DNA of 50,800 bases from an uncultured Clostridia bacterium (GCA_934454585.1 CAKSFP010000020.1:1-50800); one strand, 5' to 3'. Positions 16,972 through 28,190 are shown, counted from the first letter of the stretch. Notes: generated by a model from the sequence alone, not told the origin. Numbers and translations: made by a program.

Positions 16972-19900
16972 TTATTCGTAAAGAATTACGCTTACAACCC
17001 TGCCGACATTTAGATAAACAACACACTTTTGATCGCTCTTGAAATGCGACGGCATCTTTGAGGGAGATATTGCCGAAACCTCTCCTTTTCCGTCTCTGCC
17101 GCTCTCATAGGCGAAGCATACTTTGAACTTGCCGCACTCTCTCACCTCAACGCCGTTTTGACCCTCATATGTTATCAAACCGTTATCAATGCTGATTACA
17201 TCTGCACACAAATAGCGATATGAGGTATGCGGATAACTCACTTCTTCTCCAAAACGGTATTCGGAAATTTTGTCTCTGTCTATAATCTTTTCAAGACCGA
17301 CTATCATATTGTCAACAGTCTCGTATTTGAGAATATCTCCGGCTTTTATGCTGTTGATATCATCCAGATACTCGTTGGCTATGGTTGTTGGTTTTACCTT
17401 GTTTGAGCCGCTGTCAATATATTCGGTTATGTTGTCCGCAAATATCTTCGCGGTATTAACACATTTTTTTATCATACCGTTTGTGTTGTATGCTATCTTC
17501 GAACCGTTTCTGAAATCGTATCCGGAAATGCAGTATGCACCATCCGAATTGGCATTCAGCGACCTCGTAATCTTGGTCACAACCATAACAGGCGCATATT
17601 TCGATGTACACGGTGAATATACATTTGAAACAACATCATCATATGTGCGTGCGCCGCGTGACACAAAAAGCGGAAATCCGTTTTTGTCCTGATTGTAGAA
17701 AGTATCGCCGCTGTCTATCAATACTCCGTAGGTGCTGAAGGTCTTTGAATATTCGGTAATGTTGTAGTATTTTTCATACTCCGACGATGTCATGATTTTT
17801 CCGTGCGAATACGGAATGACAAAAACCTTCATGTTATCCTTAACAGGGAAAAGCATTTTGTTACCGTCAAATATTGCATTTGCGTGTGAACGGCTCGAAT
17901 CCGCAGATACGCCTTCAACCTTTTTCATATTGCTGTCGGGTTCGGTTGCCGGGTCGTAGTTTTCGGTGTCTATCCATTTAATTCTGTTTTCTGAATCGAG
18001 CTTGTATATTGCGAACTTTCTCGAAATCAATTCCGGATTATCATCAATATCATCCGCTTTTATTGAAACGCCGTCCACAGTCAGCTTGTTTGCAAGTTTT
18101 AATGTAACAAACTCGGCATTTTCGGTGAAAACTCTGAATGACATTTTATCACCTTTGGAATCCGGTTGTGCAATAAATCCTAAGTTTTCGGGAGATACAA
18201 TACCGCCGTCATCATAAATCCATACGAGTTTGTTGTCCTTGCCTATTGCACACCTCGGAGATGCGCCCACTTCAAGCTTTCCCATTTTGTCCTTATTTTC
18301 CAGATAGTAATCCGAAAATTCATATTCCGTACCGTCAATGGTAACGCAGTCGTCGCCAATCGACTCGATTTTTTTCTCAACAACGGTTGTGTAACCGTCA
18401 ATCAAGATATTTTTACCGTTTGACGCGGCGTAAGCATACACAACGGCAGAATTATTCAGCGATCTGCGTCTGCCTTTGGCGCCGTTTATCAAAACATCCA
18501 TGTTGTCATAATCTTCTATCTTGACACTTTCTCCGCCTTTTCCGATAAGCGTAATTTCGTCATCACCGATTTCCATGTTGTCAATCGGAACTACTGCCGG
18601 CTGCATTATGTTAACAACATCAATCGTTCCGTCGGAATCATTGTCCGTAAGCACCAGATATGAATCACTCGGCTTAAAACTCGACAAGTCGTATGTATAG
18701 TCATAGCACGCAGCACCGTTTCTGAGAATAACTGCGTTTGTTATGTTAAATGACCTCTTCGGCGTTGTTTCGTCAGCATAGCATTTTATGGTGCTTTTGC
18801 TTACCGCCTCCACATATCCGCAATCAATCTCATATGTCTTGTTTTCGGCAGAGTTTTCCCACCACGATATGATATTGTTGTCATTATCGGAATCAACCAG
18901 ATAGCAAATATTTTTTCCTATGGCACCGTATGCGCTTGCCGTCAAGTCATTATAGGTTTTGTCACCGACAGCTATGCTGCCTGCCGCACCGGAGACAAGA
19001 TCATTCAAAGTTGTCGCATTGTTTGCAGTGACAATTCCGCTGAACAGTTCCATATTAAAATACTTTTCCAAAACGGTTTCTTTGTCACCGCCGAAATCGT
19101 ATGCCGCGCCTTTGGAAGATATGGATGTCTCCTCCATGACAGACGACATAAGCGCATTGTAAATTATATGCAGAGCGCTGTTTCGGTTTATTAAGTCGTT
19201 TCCGTTGAGGGCTGCATCATCGTCTAGCCCGATTCTCGCCGCTGCTTTCAGCACTCCCGCAGGGTACGCAGCAACCGCGCTTGCATATTCTCCGTAACCG
19301 AGTGCGCGCAAAATCATCGCGTAAAACTCCGCAACTGTGATGTAATCATCCGGTCGAAACTCATTGGAAGCGGACACGATACCCATTGACAGTGCGCTGT
19401 TTATGTAGGGGCAATACTCGTCATTTTCATTCACATCTTCAAAGAAGTTTTCGGTTGCGGTTGTCTTGAAATTAATCACGGCTAGCACGCTCTTTACCGC
19501 TTCTTTTCGTTTCAGCAGAGAAAGCGGCTGAAATTCCTTATCGGTCACGCCTTCAAGGATTCCGAGATACGGCACTAAGTTCGCCGCGTCATCGGCATCC
19601 AAATCGCTGTACTCTTTCAGACTGTATCCGTTGTCAGCTCCGGCTTTCGACAGCTCACCGTAAACCTCAATTTCGGAAATAACAATCATGCTGGTTGACG
19701 CCAGTTTTACATACCGACCGCGTATCGGCTTTTCAAGTTCCACCTCAAAGTCCTCGCCAAAATTGCCGGGGCTCTTTTTCGTACCTATCAAAGTCGCGTT
19801 TTCAAAAGAAAAATCCTTTGAAATATACACCGACCAGCCTGATCTCGAATAACCGCCGCGATCCATATCTCTTTCCGTTATTATCTTAACGGTGTCGATG

Positions 19901-20175
19901 TCATACTCTTGTCCCAAGTCTACAACAATGGCACGGCCCACAATTCCTGCATCCGCTTTTTCCGAACCGGACGCAAAGTGAGTTCCCGTAACTCCGTCAA
20001 CCGCGTTAGTCGCAGCAAATGCACTGTTAAACTCGCCGCCGCTGTAAACCTTTTTATTCAGCGCGAGATTTCCGTCATCAGCAAAAGCCGTCGGAAATTC
20101 CGTAAAACATGATGTGCCGACCAACGCAACCGCGAGAAAAACCGCCGCTATTTTTTTGCATTTTCTAAAGTTCAT
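16972..20175 (-). CDS. Surface protein with discoidin and SLH domains
   Basis: 1067 aa. Signal peptide to about residue 31 (FPTAFA cleavage region). A discoidin/F5-8 type C (CBM32-like) module spans ~33-177 (NLALNKKVYSGG to ISEIEVYGE). SLH-type repeats span ~188-345 (DKEFQPLSLLKRKEAVK, NEFRPDDYITVAEFYAMILR). A long beta-rich remainder of about 700 residues is not recognised. The SLH part should tether it to cell-wall polysaccharide, with the discoidin module facing glycans. It is the last gene of the presumed permease operon, 15 nt behind another SLH protein. GGAGAGG precedes the ATG. No catalytic signature is seen, so it is probably a binding or scaffold protein. Confidence 0.8.
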   Translation of the reverse strand: MNFRKCKKIAAVFLAVALVGTSCFTEFPTAFADDGNLALNKKVYSGGEFNSAFAATNAVDGVTGTHFASGSEKADAGIVGRAIVVDLGQEYDIDTVKIITERDMDRGGYSRSGWSVYISKDFSFENATLIGTKKSPGNFGEDFEVELEKPIRGRYVKLASTSMIVISEIEVYGELSKAGADNGYSLKEYSDLDADDAANLVPYLGILEGVTDKEFQPLSLLKRKEAVKSVLAVINFKTTATENFFEDVNENDEYCPYINSALSMGIVSASNEFRPDDYITVAEFYAMILRALGYGEYASAVAAYPAGVLKAAARIGLDDDAALNGNDLINRNSALHIIYNALMSSVMEETSISSKGAAYDFGGDKETVLEKYFNMELFSGIVTANNATTLNDLVSGAAGSIAVGDKTYNDLTASAYGAIGKNICYLVDSDNDNNIISWWENSAENKTYEIDCGYVEAVSKSTIKCYADETTPKRSFNITNAVILRNGAACYDYTYDLSSFKPSDSYLVLTDNDSDGTIDVVNIMQPAVVPIDNMEIGDDEITLIGKGGESVKIEDYDNMDVLINGAKGRRRSLNNSAVVYAYAASNGKNILIDGYTTVVEKKIESIGDDCVTIDGTEYEFSDYYLENKDKMGKLEVGASPRCAIGKDNKLVWIYDDGGIVSPENLGFIAQPDSKGDKMSFRVFTENAEFVTLKLANKLTVDGVSIKADDIDDNPELISRKFAIYKLDSENRIKWIDTENYDPATEPDSNMKKVEGVSADSSRSHANAIFDGNKMLFPVKDNMKVFVIPYSHGKIMTSSEYEKYYNITEYSKTFSTYGVLIDSGDTFYNQDKNGFPLFVSRGARTYDDVVSNVYSPCTSKYAPVMVVTKITRSLNANSDGAYCISGYDFRNGSKIAYNTNGMIKKCVNTAKIFADNITEYIDSGSNKVKPTTIANEYLDDINSIKAGDILKYETVDNMIVGLEKIIDRDKISEYRFGEEVSYPHTSYRYLCADVISIDNGLITYEGQNGVEVRECGKFKVCFAYESGRDGKGEVSAISPSKMPSHFKSDQKCVVYLNVGRVVSVILYE

Positions 20176-20190
20176 CGTGTTTTCCTCTCC

Positions 20191-21960
20191 TTATTCAAGA
20201 TACAAAACCATATTGTAAATCATTTTTGCCGCCTGACCTCTGTCCGCATTTTCATTTGGTCTGAAAGTATTATCATCAAAACCGCCGATAATGCCCAAGG
20301 ATGTCAGTGTATCAACTGCCTTTTCGGCATACGGGCTTATTGTCCCGTTATCGGAAAATTGATTGTTTTCGGAAACCACATTCACATTTTTATATATCAG
20401 CAAATTATACAGCATACACGCCATATCCTGCCTTGTAATATTCTCTCCCGTTCCAAAAGCCGTATCACTTATTCCGTTCACTATGCCGCTTATCTTCGCC
20501 ACGCACACATACGGATAGAACCAGTCCTGTGCAGTGACATCCTCGAAACTGATGTCACTGTCTTTCATGGGCGAATAAATATCGAATGCCAGACAGAGCA
20601 TTTTTACAAATTCCTCGCGCGTCACATTTCTTGACGGAGAATAATTTCCGTTTCCGTCACCCGAGACAACATTTTTCTCAAACAAATTTTCAATGGCGTC
20701 CTTCGCCCAGTCATATCCGTCCAAATCGTTGAAAACAATCTGAGGCTGCTCTTCACGCTGCGGCAAATTAACATTATCGTCCGGTGTATTGCCCGATGTG
20801 CCGCCAATGCTTACCGAACCTCCTCTGCCCGAGCCGGAGCCGCCTCCGCTTACCCGGGACGGTGAAGATCCGCCGTCCTGACCGCCCTCGCTGTACAGCG
20901 TATCGACAAGATCGGTAAACCACGAAGTATTTTTGTAATAATTTCTTATATTGTCGGCATCAACCCTTGCGGCAACTTGGTTTATGCTCACATTTTTCTG
21001 TATGGCATATGACAGGTCGATTTTCAGCTCATTTGCATATTTTCTTATGCACTCCGCAATCTCCCCCGGCGTCCTTTTGGAAGCGCCGTTTTGCATATTT
21101 GCCATTATGCACGCCTTTTTCAGATGATCCAGATTTTTTGCGCCTTTATAATCATCTTTGACAGCGGAATACAGCGTATAAAAAGCGGAAAAATCCTTTG
21201 AAAAATCATATCTGTCGTCATAGACAATTCCGTATTTTTTAACCAGCCCTTCCGCAGTATTCTTATCGGTATTTTCAATTGCGTACAGTGACATAGCCTG
21301 ATGTACACAGTTGATTATCGACGGCAAATCTTCAAATTCACTTATGTTGTTTTCCGAAAAATAAGCGTCCCTTGTCAATACAAACTGAGCCGATATAAGA
21401 TTGATGTATTTATCAAAATCCTCAGTGTCCGAAATGTCAAACATGGGCGCCGCCACATTTGTCCAGACATTTACAAAACCGTCCTTGTCCACAGTGGAAA
21501 GCAGCTTTATCGCATTGGCGCGGTAATCATCCGACACCTTTTTGTACTGCAGATTCACCTCGGAGTATCTTCCGTCATAAGCTGTGACGGCAACCTTGAC
21601 AGGATAAATATCTATATCGCTTTCATTGCCGACCGAGGACGGAAAACTGTATGAAAACAACTTGCTGTCAGAACTTTCGCCGCCGAAAGCGGTTTTAATC
21701 AAAAAGATGCTGTTTTCGATATCACTTTCATTTGTCAGCGAATCAAAATCACAATTGGGTTTTAATACAATTATGTTAATTCGATCTGACGCATTGACAG
21801 CCTCTGAACGGTCAACCAAAAAATTCAGGTCAAAACCGTTATCCCCGGACACCATTGTTATGTTATCCGCAAAACTGTCTGTATCCGCATATGCCACAGA
21901 GGATATGCAAAGAACCGCAATCCCAAGTATGAGAATATTGGCAAATATTCTTTTTAACAT
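20191..21960 (-). CDS. SLH-domain surface protein
   Basis: 589 aa. Signal peptide about 1-25 (ILGIAVLCISSVAYA). A roughly 370-residue unrecognised mixed region comes next, then a Gly/Ser-rich linker (~385-415) and three C-terminal SLH repeats (~430-589: YDWAKDAIENLFEKNVVSG, DWFYPYVCVAKISGIVNG, YAEKAVDTLTSLGIIGG). This is the standard layout of a cell-wall-anchored surface protein. The ATG at 21960 has AAGGAGGAG upstream; longer in-frame starts lie inside the preceding gene. Its role next to glycan-binding proteins is presumably structural or binding. Confidence 0.85.
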   Translation of the reverse strand: MLKRIFANILILGIAVLCISSVAYADTDSFADNITMVSGDNGFDLNFLVDRSEAVNASDRINIIVLKPNCDFDSLTNESDIENSIFLIKTAFGGESSDSKLFSYSFPSSVGNESDIDIYPVKVAVTAYDGRYSEVNLQYKKVSDDYRANAIKLLSTVDKDGFVNVWTNVAAPMFDISDTEDFDKYINLISAQFVLTRDAYFSENNISEFEDLPSIINCVHQAMSLYAIENTDKNTAEGLVKKYGIVYDDRYDFSKDFSAFYTLYSAVKDDYKGAKNLDHLKKACIMANMQNGASKRTPGEIAECIRKYANELKIDLSYAIQKNVSINQVAARVDADNIRNYYKNTSWFTDLVDTLYSEGGQDGGSSPSRVSGGGSGSGRGGSVSIGGTSGNTPDDNVNLPQREEQPQIVFNDLDGYDWAKDAIENLFEKNVVSGDGNGNYSPSRNVTREEFVKMLCLAFDIYSPMKDSDISFEDVTAQDWFYPYVCVAKISGIVNGISDTAFGTGENITRQDMACMLYNLLIYKNVNVVSENNQFSDNGTISPYAEKAVDTLTSLGIIGGFDDNTFRPNENADRGQAAKMIYNMVLYLE

Positions 21961-22034
21961 TATATACTCCTCCTTACGCTGTAACTCGATTTTTCCATAG
22001 GCAACGCCCATACGGTTAAAACTGTAAACCGTGT

Positions 22035-24449
22035 TCAGCGTGTAATCTCGAATGGTACTGCCAGTGACTTGCATTCTTTGAATCCGTCAAGCAGCTGAAT
22101 CACAACTTTTTTTACATTTGCGGAAACAAGCGAATCTTTCACCTCCGCCAGGCTGTAACGCACCTCAAGCGGCGTCGTTGCGTTTGCGGCGGCAACGAAT
22201 TTTTTGCATTTAAGTCCTACAAAATTATCGTTTTCGTCATAAGCGGATATAAGCATATACATATCTTTGTCATCATCGGTATAATTTTTGACCGATGTGG
22301 AAGCAACACACTCTCTTTGAGTTACCTCATATGTAATCGGCGTATAATCCTCTTTTACATACGCATAAACCGTCAATTCGGCAAATACGCTTATGGAATA
22401 TGCCGAATGTGCCGATATGTATCTTGCATACCCGGAATCAAAATTCTTGTAAAGTTTCCGCTCACCGCTAAGATGCGCTGTGGTCTTTTCTAGGAATGTG
22501 GCATTTGAAAACGAGTTGTTCGGATATTCAAGGCTCGAATACAGGCTTATGTCCTTTGTATGATAATGAAGATTCGTGCTTGAATCATAGTCAAAGTGTT
22601 TTGACGCCGTATACTCTATGGCAATAACCTTGCAGTAATTGCCCAAGTCAATAACCACGGTTCCGGGCACACCGCCGCCGGGCCATAATATAACCTGGTT
22701 TTCGTAGTTTCCGTCATTGATGTTTTTTATATCTCCGTTTTCGGGTTTATCACCCATATTTGAAGTGACTGTTTTATTCAGCGAAACATTTGCAATTCTG
22801 TATCCCTCGACGCTCTTATACGGAAAAATATTTCCCGTGGTAAATGTCAGTGAAAAATCATCACCGATAATGTCACATTCATCCGATTTCAACTTATCGG
22901 CAATGAGAGTGAGAGTATACTTTGTATTGCTGTCAAAACAGCTTAAATCCAATTTGTATTCGCCGTTTTCATAAATATATTCAATGTTTTTTATGCGCTC
23001 GCCGGCTGCGTTTTTTATAACAACGCCTTCATCAAAACTCGAATCCAGCATATTTACGGAAAATCCGATTTTCACAAATCCGTATTTGTTCAGATTTGTA
23101 ACGCCGGTCGCCCCGTCGGATGGCGTGACGCTCTTTATAATTTCGGAAAGTCTGCTCGATTCTTTCAGAGTGCCTGTCTTGAATGAAATTTGAAAATCAT
23201 CGGACATTATCTTTCCCGTTTTTGTAAATACGCCTTTCTTTATGTAAAGGCTGTACGCACTGTTTGATTCGAGATTTATAATCGGCACGGAAACCTCATT
23301 CTGGGACACGGCAAGTCCGAAGTAAGGAAGAGACATACCGTTATTATCCAGCAAAACAATGCTGTCGGCATTGAGCGTTGAGGTCATAACGGGCTCGGCG
23401 AATTTAATTACTATTTCATTGTGACCGTCTGTATTTGTCACACCTTCACAACCGTCAGCCGACGGATATGACAGATCCAAATTCACAAGATCTGCCGGCG
23501 ATATTTCACCGCCGTCGGGTAAATATGCATAAACCTCTATCTCTGCACAATTTGCGGAAACAGCCGCCGATGCCAGGCAAAGGTAGCGCGCGGAGCGGCT
23601 GCAGTTTACAGTCTCCGCCTCGCTCACAGAATCGCCGGCACTGTATACCAAATCACCGTCGCTCAATGCACCGTCGGGATATTCGCTGCACAAATACACC
23701 TTCATGTTCTTTTCCGCAAACAGGCGAATCCCTGCAAGTTCATATTCTTCACCCAGGTCTATAATTGCTTTTCCGTCTGCTTTTAAGCTGTGAAAACTGT
23801 TTTGCACATCGGTATATTCGTCTGTAATTTTATCAAATTGCAAACTGCCGCCGCTTGACGAATAAAGCCTGATTTCATAAATATCCATCGCATAGCCGTA
23901 TAATCCGCCGCTGTATATCCTGAGTTTGTCTCCGTTTGTCTCATAATTAAGCGGCACAAACACACTTGTGAGTTCGCCTTCCTCGCCCTGCACGGTAAAT
24001 GTGCTCAGGGGCTGCGTAAGCTTGCTTCCCGTTATTTTTAAGGTTTTGCCGATACTATCGCTTTTCGGAGCGTAAAATATCTCAATTCCCTCAATTGTAC
24101 CGCTGAAATCATGAGTTATCTGCAAATCGCGGAGTGCGTCAAACTGCGCATATGTTTCCATGTCGCCGTCCGCGAGCAAATCAGTAGAGCCGTTTTTAAC
24201 GGAACTCTGGTTAATGTACTCATATGCCGTAATGCCGTCGTTCAGGCTGTCGGAGATATCGGTGAGCCATCCCTGTGACGCTGCAATACCCTTATTTGCA
24301 GCCACATTTTCAACCCTGAACCCGGGCTTCTCATCAAACGGCAGTTCACCGTCATCCGCAAAAGCCACGGTCGGAACAGTCAGAGACGCCCCCAAGGTTA
24401 CAGTGAGCATAAATGCTGTGAATTTACTTTTCAAACTGTAAATTTTCAT
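22035..24449 (-). CDS. Secreted protein with discoidin-like and Ig-like domains
   Basis: 804 aa. Signal peptide to about residue 31 (VTLGASLTVPTVAFA). Two discoidin-like regions come before residue 320. Two SbsA/Big_5-type Ig-like domains follow (~330-430 and ~440-545; repeats of GVTNTDG/GVTNLNK and DDFQISFKTG/DDFSLTFTTG). A third discoidin-like module (VSLNKTVTSNMG to AELTVYAY) follows, and then a C-terminal beta domain resembling that of the 33698-36754 protein. No SLH or catalytic motif is visible, so it is likely a secreted glycan-binding partner. AAGGAG upstream of the ATG. It is 27 nt behind the beta-helix gene. Confidence 0.78.
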   Translation of the reverse strand: MKIYSLKSKFTAFMLTVTLGASLTVPTVAFADDGELPFDEKPGFRVENVAANKGIAASQGWLTDISDSLNDGITAYEYINQSSVKNGSTDLLADGDMETYAQFDALRDLQITHDFSGTIEGIEIFYAPKSDSIGKTLKITGSKLTQPLSTFTVQGEEGELTSVFVPLNYETNGDKLRIYSGGLYGYAMDIYEIRLYSSSGGSLQFDKITDEYTDVQNSFHSLKADGKAIIDLGEEYELAGIRLFAEKNMKVYLCSEYPDGALSDGDLVYSAGDSVSEAETVNCSRSARYLCLASAAVSANCAEIEVYAYLPDGGEISPADLVNLDLSYPSADGCEGVTNTDGHNEIVIKFAEPVMTSTLNADSIVLLDNNGMSLPYFGLAVSQNEVSVPIINLESNSAYSLYIKKGVFTKTGKIMSDDFQISFKTGTLKESSRLSEIIKSVTPSDGATGVTNLNKYGFVKIGFSVNMLDSSFDEGVVIKNAAGERIKNIEYIYENGEYKLDLSCFDSNTKYTLTLIADKLKSDECDIIGDDFSLTFTTGNIFPYKSVEGYRIANVSLNKTVTSNMGDKPENGDIKNINDGNYENQVILWPGGGVPGTVVIDLGNYCKVIAIEYTASKHFDYDSSTNLHYHTKDISLYSSLEYPNNSFSNATFLEKTTAHLSGERKLYKNFDSGYARYISAHSAYSISVFAELTVYAYVKEDYTPITYEVTQRECVASTSVKNYTDDDKDMYMLISAYDENDNFVGLKCKKFVAAANATTPLEVRYSLAEVKDSLVSANVKKVVIQLLDGFKECKSLAVPFEITR

Positions 24450-24476
24450 TATTTTACTTCTCCTTCCGATACGAGA

Positions 24477-27400
24477 TTAGTACAATACAATCGGCAGTGA
24501 ATCCGAGTAAAATCCGAATGCCGTTCCCGAAACCGTTTCGGAGCAGGCGATGTCGTATGTTTTTCCGTTTACGGTCAGGTTAAGCACGGAATATCCGTCA
24601 CAAGGAGTTATTTTGTACTTAACCGTATTTACATTCTTATAGTCCATACCGGATACACCCGAATAATTCAGCTTTCTTACGCCGCCTTTAACGGTATAAA
24701 CATACACCATGCTGTTCTTAAATGTAAGTTCTATCCTGTCGTGACGCTCAAGCTTAGAGTTTCTGCTAAAGTCGGTTAAGGTCTCCGCGCCGAGAATGAA
24801 TGTGACATTGTTGAGTTCCCTGTTGTTCTTTACGGAAAATCTGAATTCGTTCTCCTCCGAAGCTTTTACATCATTATTCAGATACCAGCAGAATTCCCCT
24901 TGCAAATTTTCATAAGAAATTCCGCCGTCGGCAAGGATATCCTTAGCCGCGCCGAGTTTTTCAGCATAAGATGAAAATCCGTCGGCTGTTATGTCACCGT
25001 AATTCTTTGCGCTCTCCTGCACATTGACCGTCCACATGGAATACTTACCGGTATTCTTGGAATAGAGCGGCAATTGCAGAGCACTGTCAAAACTTATCTT
25101 GCCGAAATCATTTGTAAGCAAGCCGTTTTGTGTTGCGCCGAAGTTTACCTTTGCCGTATCGGCGGCATACCTCGGCATTTTCAAAGAAACAGTTCTGTTA
25201 TCCCTGTCTATATCGGCATCGGTAAGGCTTTCCGAATATACTTCCGCAACGGAAGGCTCTATGATGTTTTCGCAAAGCTTGTTGTACGCGTTTTCCAATT
25301 CTTTTGTCAGTTCGAACAATTCATACTTATCCGCGTTTTCACCCTTAGCCTTAATTCGCTCAATTTCTGCCTTAAATTCATTCTTTGCGGCGTTGAGAAC
25401 CGTATCGCATGACGGGTCAGCATCCTTATCCGATGCCACGCTCTGCGTTTTATCAAGTTTATCTTCGCAAGCCTTCAGCATTTGCTCATATCCGACTCTC
25501 TTAAACGACCTTTCAACATACTCGGCAAAGGATCGCAGTTCCAGGACTTTTTCGCCGCTTTCAAAATCCTTGTACTTATTTGATACGGCGTCCTCCAATT
25601 CAGCCTTTATATGAGTCGGGTACATTCCGTATCCGTCGCCGAATTTGCCGTTTTTGAGCGTATATTGCAGAGTATCGATCAGCGCAGTGTGGTCATCTCT
25701 TACAAATCTTGCCGACATAGTGTCATTTCGTGAATAAACACCCCAAACATCATATCTCGGAGTTCTGTCGGGAATGCTGTCCCTCAGGTAAGCATAATCC
25801 TTGCTCAGTCCCGCTTCAGACTTAATTCTGTAACTGTCGGCAGTATTGTCGCCGAGCGTATATACCGTCAGCGGGCCGACGCTTTTGTATGCATTGTTCC
25901 AGTTGCTAAGGCTTGTAGTTGTCGTAAGAACCGGAATTGTTGAATAAGTGTTTCCCAATGTGTTGTCTTTCGCGCCGTTGTTCGGGAACATGGGAGACGG
26001 CACAAATTCTATTACATTATCGGTCATGTCCACGCCCATGCAGCCCTCGTCATTATACAGTGCGCGCCCTCTGTATGCCTTGAGCCAGTTGTTCGCGATA
26101 AACGATCTGTTGTCGCCGACATGACAGCCGCCGAAGATATATATACATCCGCCGTCATAAAATGTGCCGTTTGTGTTGTGTATAATATTATTCGTTATGG
26201 TAAACCAGCCATGCTTGAGCGACGAGTTCCAGCCCCAGCCTGCAGAGATGCCGGTGTAGGGCACATCGGTTATTTCATTGTTGGATATAACAACATTGTT
26301 GCCGGTCTTTGCGGTAATAGCCGGATCGCCCATCCATTCGTCGGAAACACGAGTTATGCAGTTATTATCCACGGTTATTTTCTCGCAGCGCTTCATAAGG
26401 ATATCGTGCGGATAATCCTTTGAAAACGGGTACAGGAACGACAGTGCAAACGGCGAACCGTCAAGTTTTCTCACCATCAGATATCTGTACTTTTCGGTTG
26501 TGTTCATCTTATATTTTGCAATTTCATCCGCAGGATTCTTCTGGACAGCAACGGTCACATAATTGCCTTCGGAGAACTCCTCGTCATTTGACAGCAGAAT
26601 TTCATAATTACTCTTTTCACTCGGCGTAACAAATTCGGGGTTGAAGCAAAGGTCTATCTCGCTGAACGAATATGCTTTGGCAAAATCGTAAAGAACAAAT
26701 GCTTTTTCGCCCTCCTTGACATCCCCGCTTTTCCATGCGCCGACAGGTTTTGAACCCTTTTTGTACATATACAAATCCTGTACGGATGTTTTGTCAAACA
26801 CAATACCGTAGCAAGATGAAGTGTTTGGATTAATCTCATGCAGATAGCTTAATCCGTCACTGTTTGACGCAGAAATATACGGGTTCATATGAGTGAGCAG
26901 ATAATCTGTTTTCGGGTTTTTCTCGGGTGAAAGATCGATGTTAAAATTTTCTGCGCTATTGTTAGTTGCCGTTCCCACTTTCAGTGCAGCGCCGCCCAAA
27001 TCATAAAACGAATTCCCCTCTATCTTGCAATTCGACACTCCTGTGAAAAGATTTATGGCACTGTCGCCCAAGTTGCAGAACACATTGTTTATAAAATTGA
27101 TATTATCCGTCCTCATCAGATAGACCGCGCCCCTGGTGTTGCCGAAAGCGGCTGAACGATTGCGCACACGTCCGATATCCGCCTGCGTGATAGTATAGTA
27201 ATTGTCATTGTACAAACGGGTAAAATGCTCAAATCTTATGTTCTCTATCGTTATATTTTTTACCGGATACGACACTCCGTTCCCAATAAAGAACATACAG
27301 AATTCAAGATTTGGAACAACGAATTCCGCGTTGTCCGCCTTTTCGTCCTCATAAGGCATATAATACAACATACTTGTGCGTTCATTGTAGTAGAACTCCC

Positions 27401-28190
27401 CGGGAGAGTCGAGCACGCCCATGCAGTTTTCTATCTGAAACTGAACTTTTGAACCGGCAAAATCGTCGTTAAGCTCCTCGCTGAGTCTCACAATCATCGT
27501 ATCCGCATTATCCGGATTCTCCTCGATTGATACGGGATTGCACATGGATTTTTTCCACATACTGTACCAGACGAAATCAGTCTGCTGCACATCATCAGGA
27601 TTGTCATATTTCGGGATATCATCTTTTGACACAATCATTCCGTCGGAAGATTTTTTGGTGGTCGGGTCAGAATAATTCCCCACAGCGGTGATGTACCTCT
27701 CCGACTTTGCGACAAATCTCTTGACATCGTTGACATAAAGCTCGCGAATACCGTATTTTTCATATCCGGGTAAATATGCCTCAAGCAGCCCCGGATAATC
27801 GGCAGATTCCTTAAACCCTTCAACAACTCTTCCGCCGGAAATAACGGGTTTGTTGTCCTTGTCGCCGCGGTATATAATCATATGTCCGTTCTTTCCGCTG
27901 TCGGCGTTTGTGAAATCCAAGGTGTCATCTATGCGATAAGTTCCGCCGGCTATGTTTACAACAATGTCCCCCGACACGGAATCGGATATTGAAGCAACAG
28001 TCTCTTTAGCCCTTTCGATGGTTCTGAAAGGATGTTCACGGCTTCCGTCGTTTGAGTCGCTGCCGTTTTCCGAAACATAAAATTCCTTTGCAGCATTGCC
28101 CTGCGAATTGGTTTCTTCAGCAAAAACAACCGATACCGTTGTTGTAATAATCAGTGCAAATATCAACAAAACACTTGTAATTTTTCTCAT
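24477..28190 (-). CDS. Giant secreted parallel beta-helix protein (GH141-like)
   Basis: 1237 aa. Signal peptide to about residue 24. It opens with FYVSENGSDSNDGS and PFRTIERAKE, then GDIVVNIAGGTYRIDDTL and PVISGG, the typical entry of GH141-like and related beta-helix polysaccharide-active proteins. Beta-helix coils run to about residue 770 (VSNCKIEGNSFYDLGG, NNEITDVPYTGISAGWGW). They are interrupted at ~460-610 by a discoidin-like insertion. A helical linker and a C-terminal beta-sandwich follow. It is probably an extracellular pectin-directed hydrolase or lyase; the catalytic residues cannot be fixed from the sequence alone. It follows the two permease genes in the same operon (45-nt gap). 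Confidence 0.75.
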   Translation of the reverse strand: MRKITSVLLIFALIITTTVSVVFAEETNSQGNAAKEFYVSENGSDSNDGSREHPFRTIERAKETVASISDSVSGDIVVNIAGGTYRIDDTLDFTNADSGKNGHMIIYRGDKDNKPVISGGRVVEGFKESADYPGLLEAYLPGYEKYGIRELYVNDVKRFVAKSERYITAVGNYSDPTTKKSSDGMIVSKDDIPKYDNPDDVQQTDFVWYSMWKKSMCNPVSIEENPDNADTMIVRLSEELNDDFAGSKVQFQIENCMGVLDSPGEFYYNERTSMLYYMPYEDEKADNAEFVVPNLEFCMFFIGNGVSYPVKNITIENIRFEHFTRLYNDNYYTITQADIGRVRNRSAAFGNTRGAVYLMRTDNINFINNVFCNLGDSAINLFTGVSNCKIEGNSFYDLGGAALKVGTATNNSAENFNIDLSPEKNPKTDYLLTHMNPYISASNSDGLSYLHEINPNTSSCYGIVFDKTSVQDLYMYKKGSKPVGAWKSGDVKEGEKAFVLYDFAKAYSFSEIDLCFNPEFVTPSEKSNYEILLSNDEEFSEGNYVTVAVQKNPADEIAKYKMNTTEKYRYLMVRKLDGSPFALSFLYPFSKDYPHDILMKRCEKITVDNNCITRVSDEWMGDPAITAKTGNNVVISNNEITDVPYTGISAGWGWNSSLKHGWFTITNNIIHNTNGTFYDGGCIYIFGGCHVGDNRSFIANNWLKAYRGRALYNDEGCMGVDMTDNVIEFVPSPMFPNNGAKDNTLGNTYSTIPVLTTTTSLSNWNNAYKSVGPLTVYTLGDNTADSYRIKSEAGLSKDYAYLRDSIPDRTPRYDVWGVYSRNDTMSARFVRDDHTALIDTLQYTLKNGKFGDGYGMYPTHIKAELEDAVSNKYKDFESGEKVLELRSFAEYVERSFKRVGYEQMLKACEDKLDKTQSVASDKDADPSCDTVLNAAKNEFKAEIERIKAKGENADKYELFELTKELENAYNKLCENIIEPSVAEVYSESLTDADIDRDNRTVSLKMPRYAADTAKVNFGATQNGLLTNDFGKISFDSALQLPLYSKNTGKYSMWTVNVQESAKNYGDITADGFSSYAEKLGAAKDILADGGISYENLQGEFCWYLNNDVKASEENEFRFSVKNNRELNNVTFILGAETLTDFSRNSKLERHDRIELTFKNSMVYVYTVKGGVRKLNYSGVSGMDYKNVNTVKYKITPCDGYSVLNLTVNGKTYDIACSETVSGTAFGFYSDSLPIVLY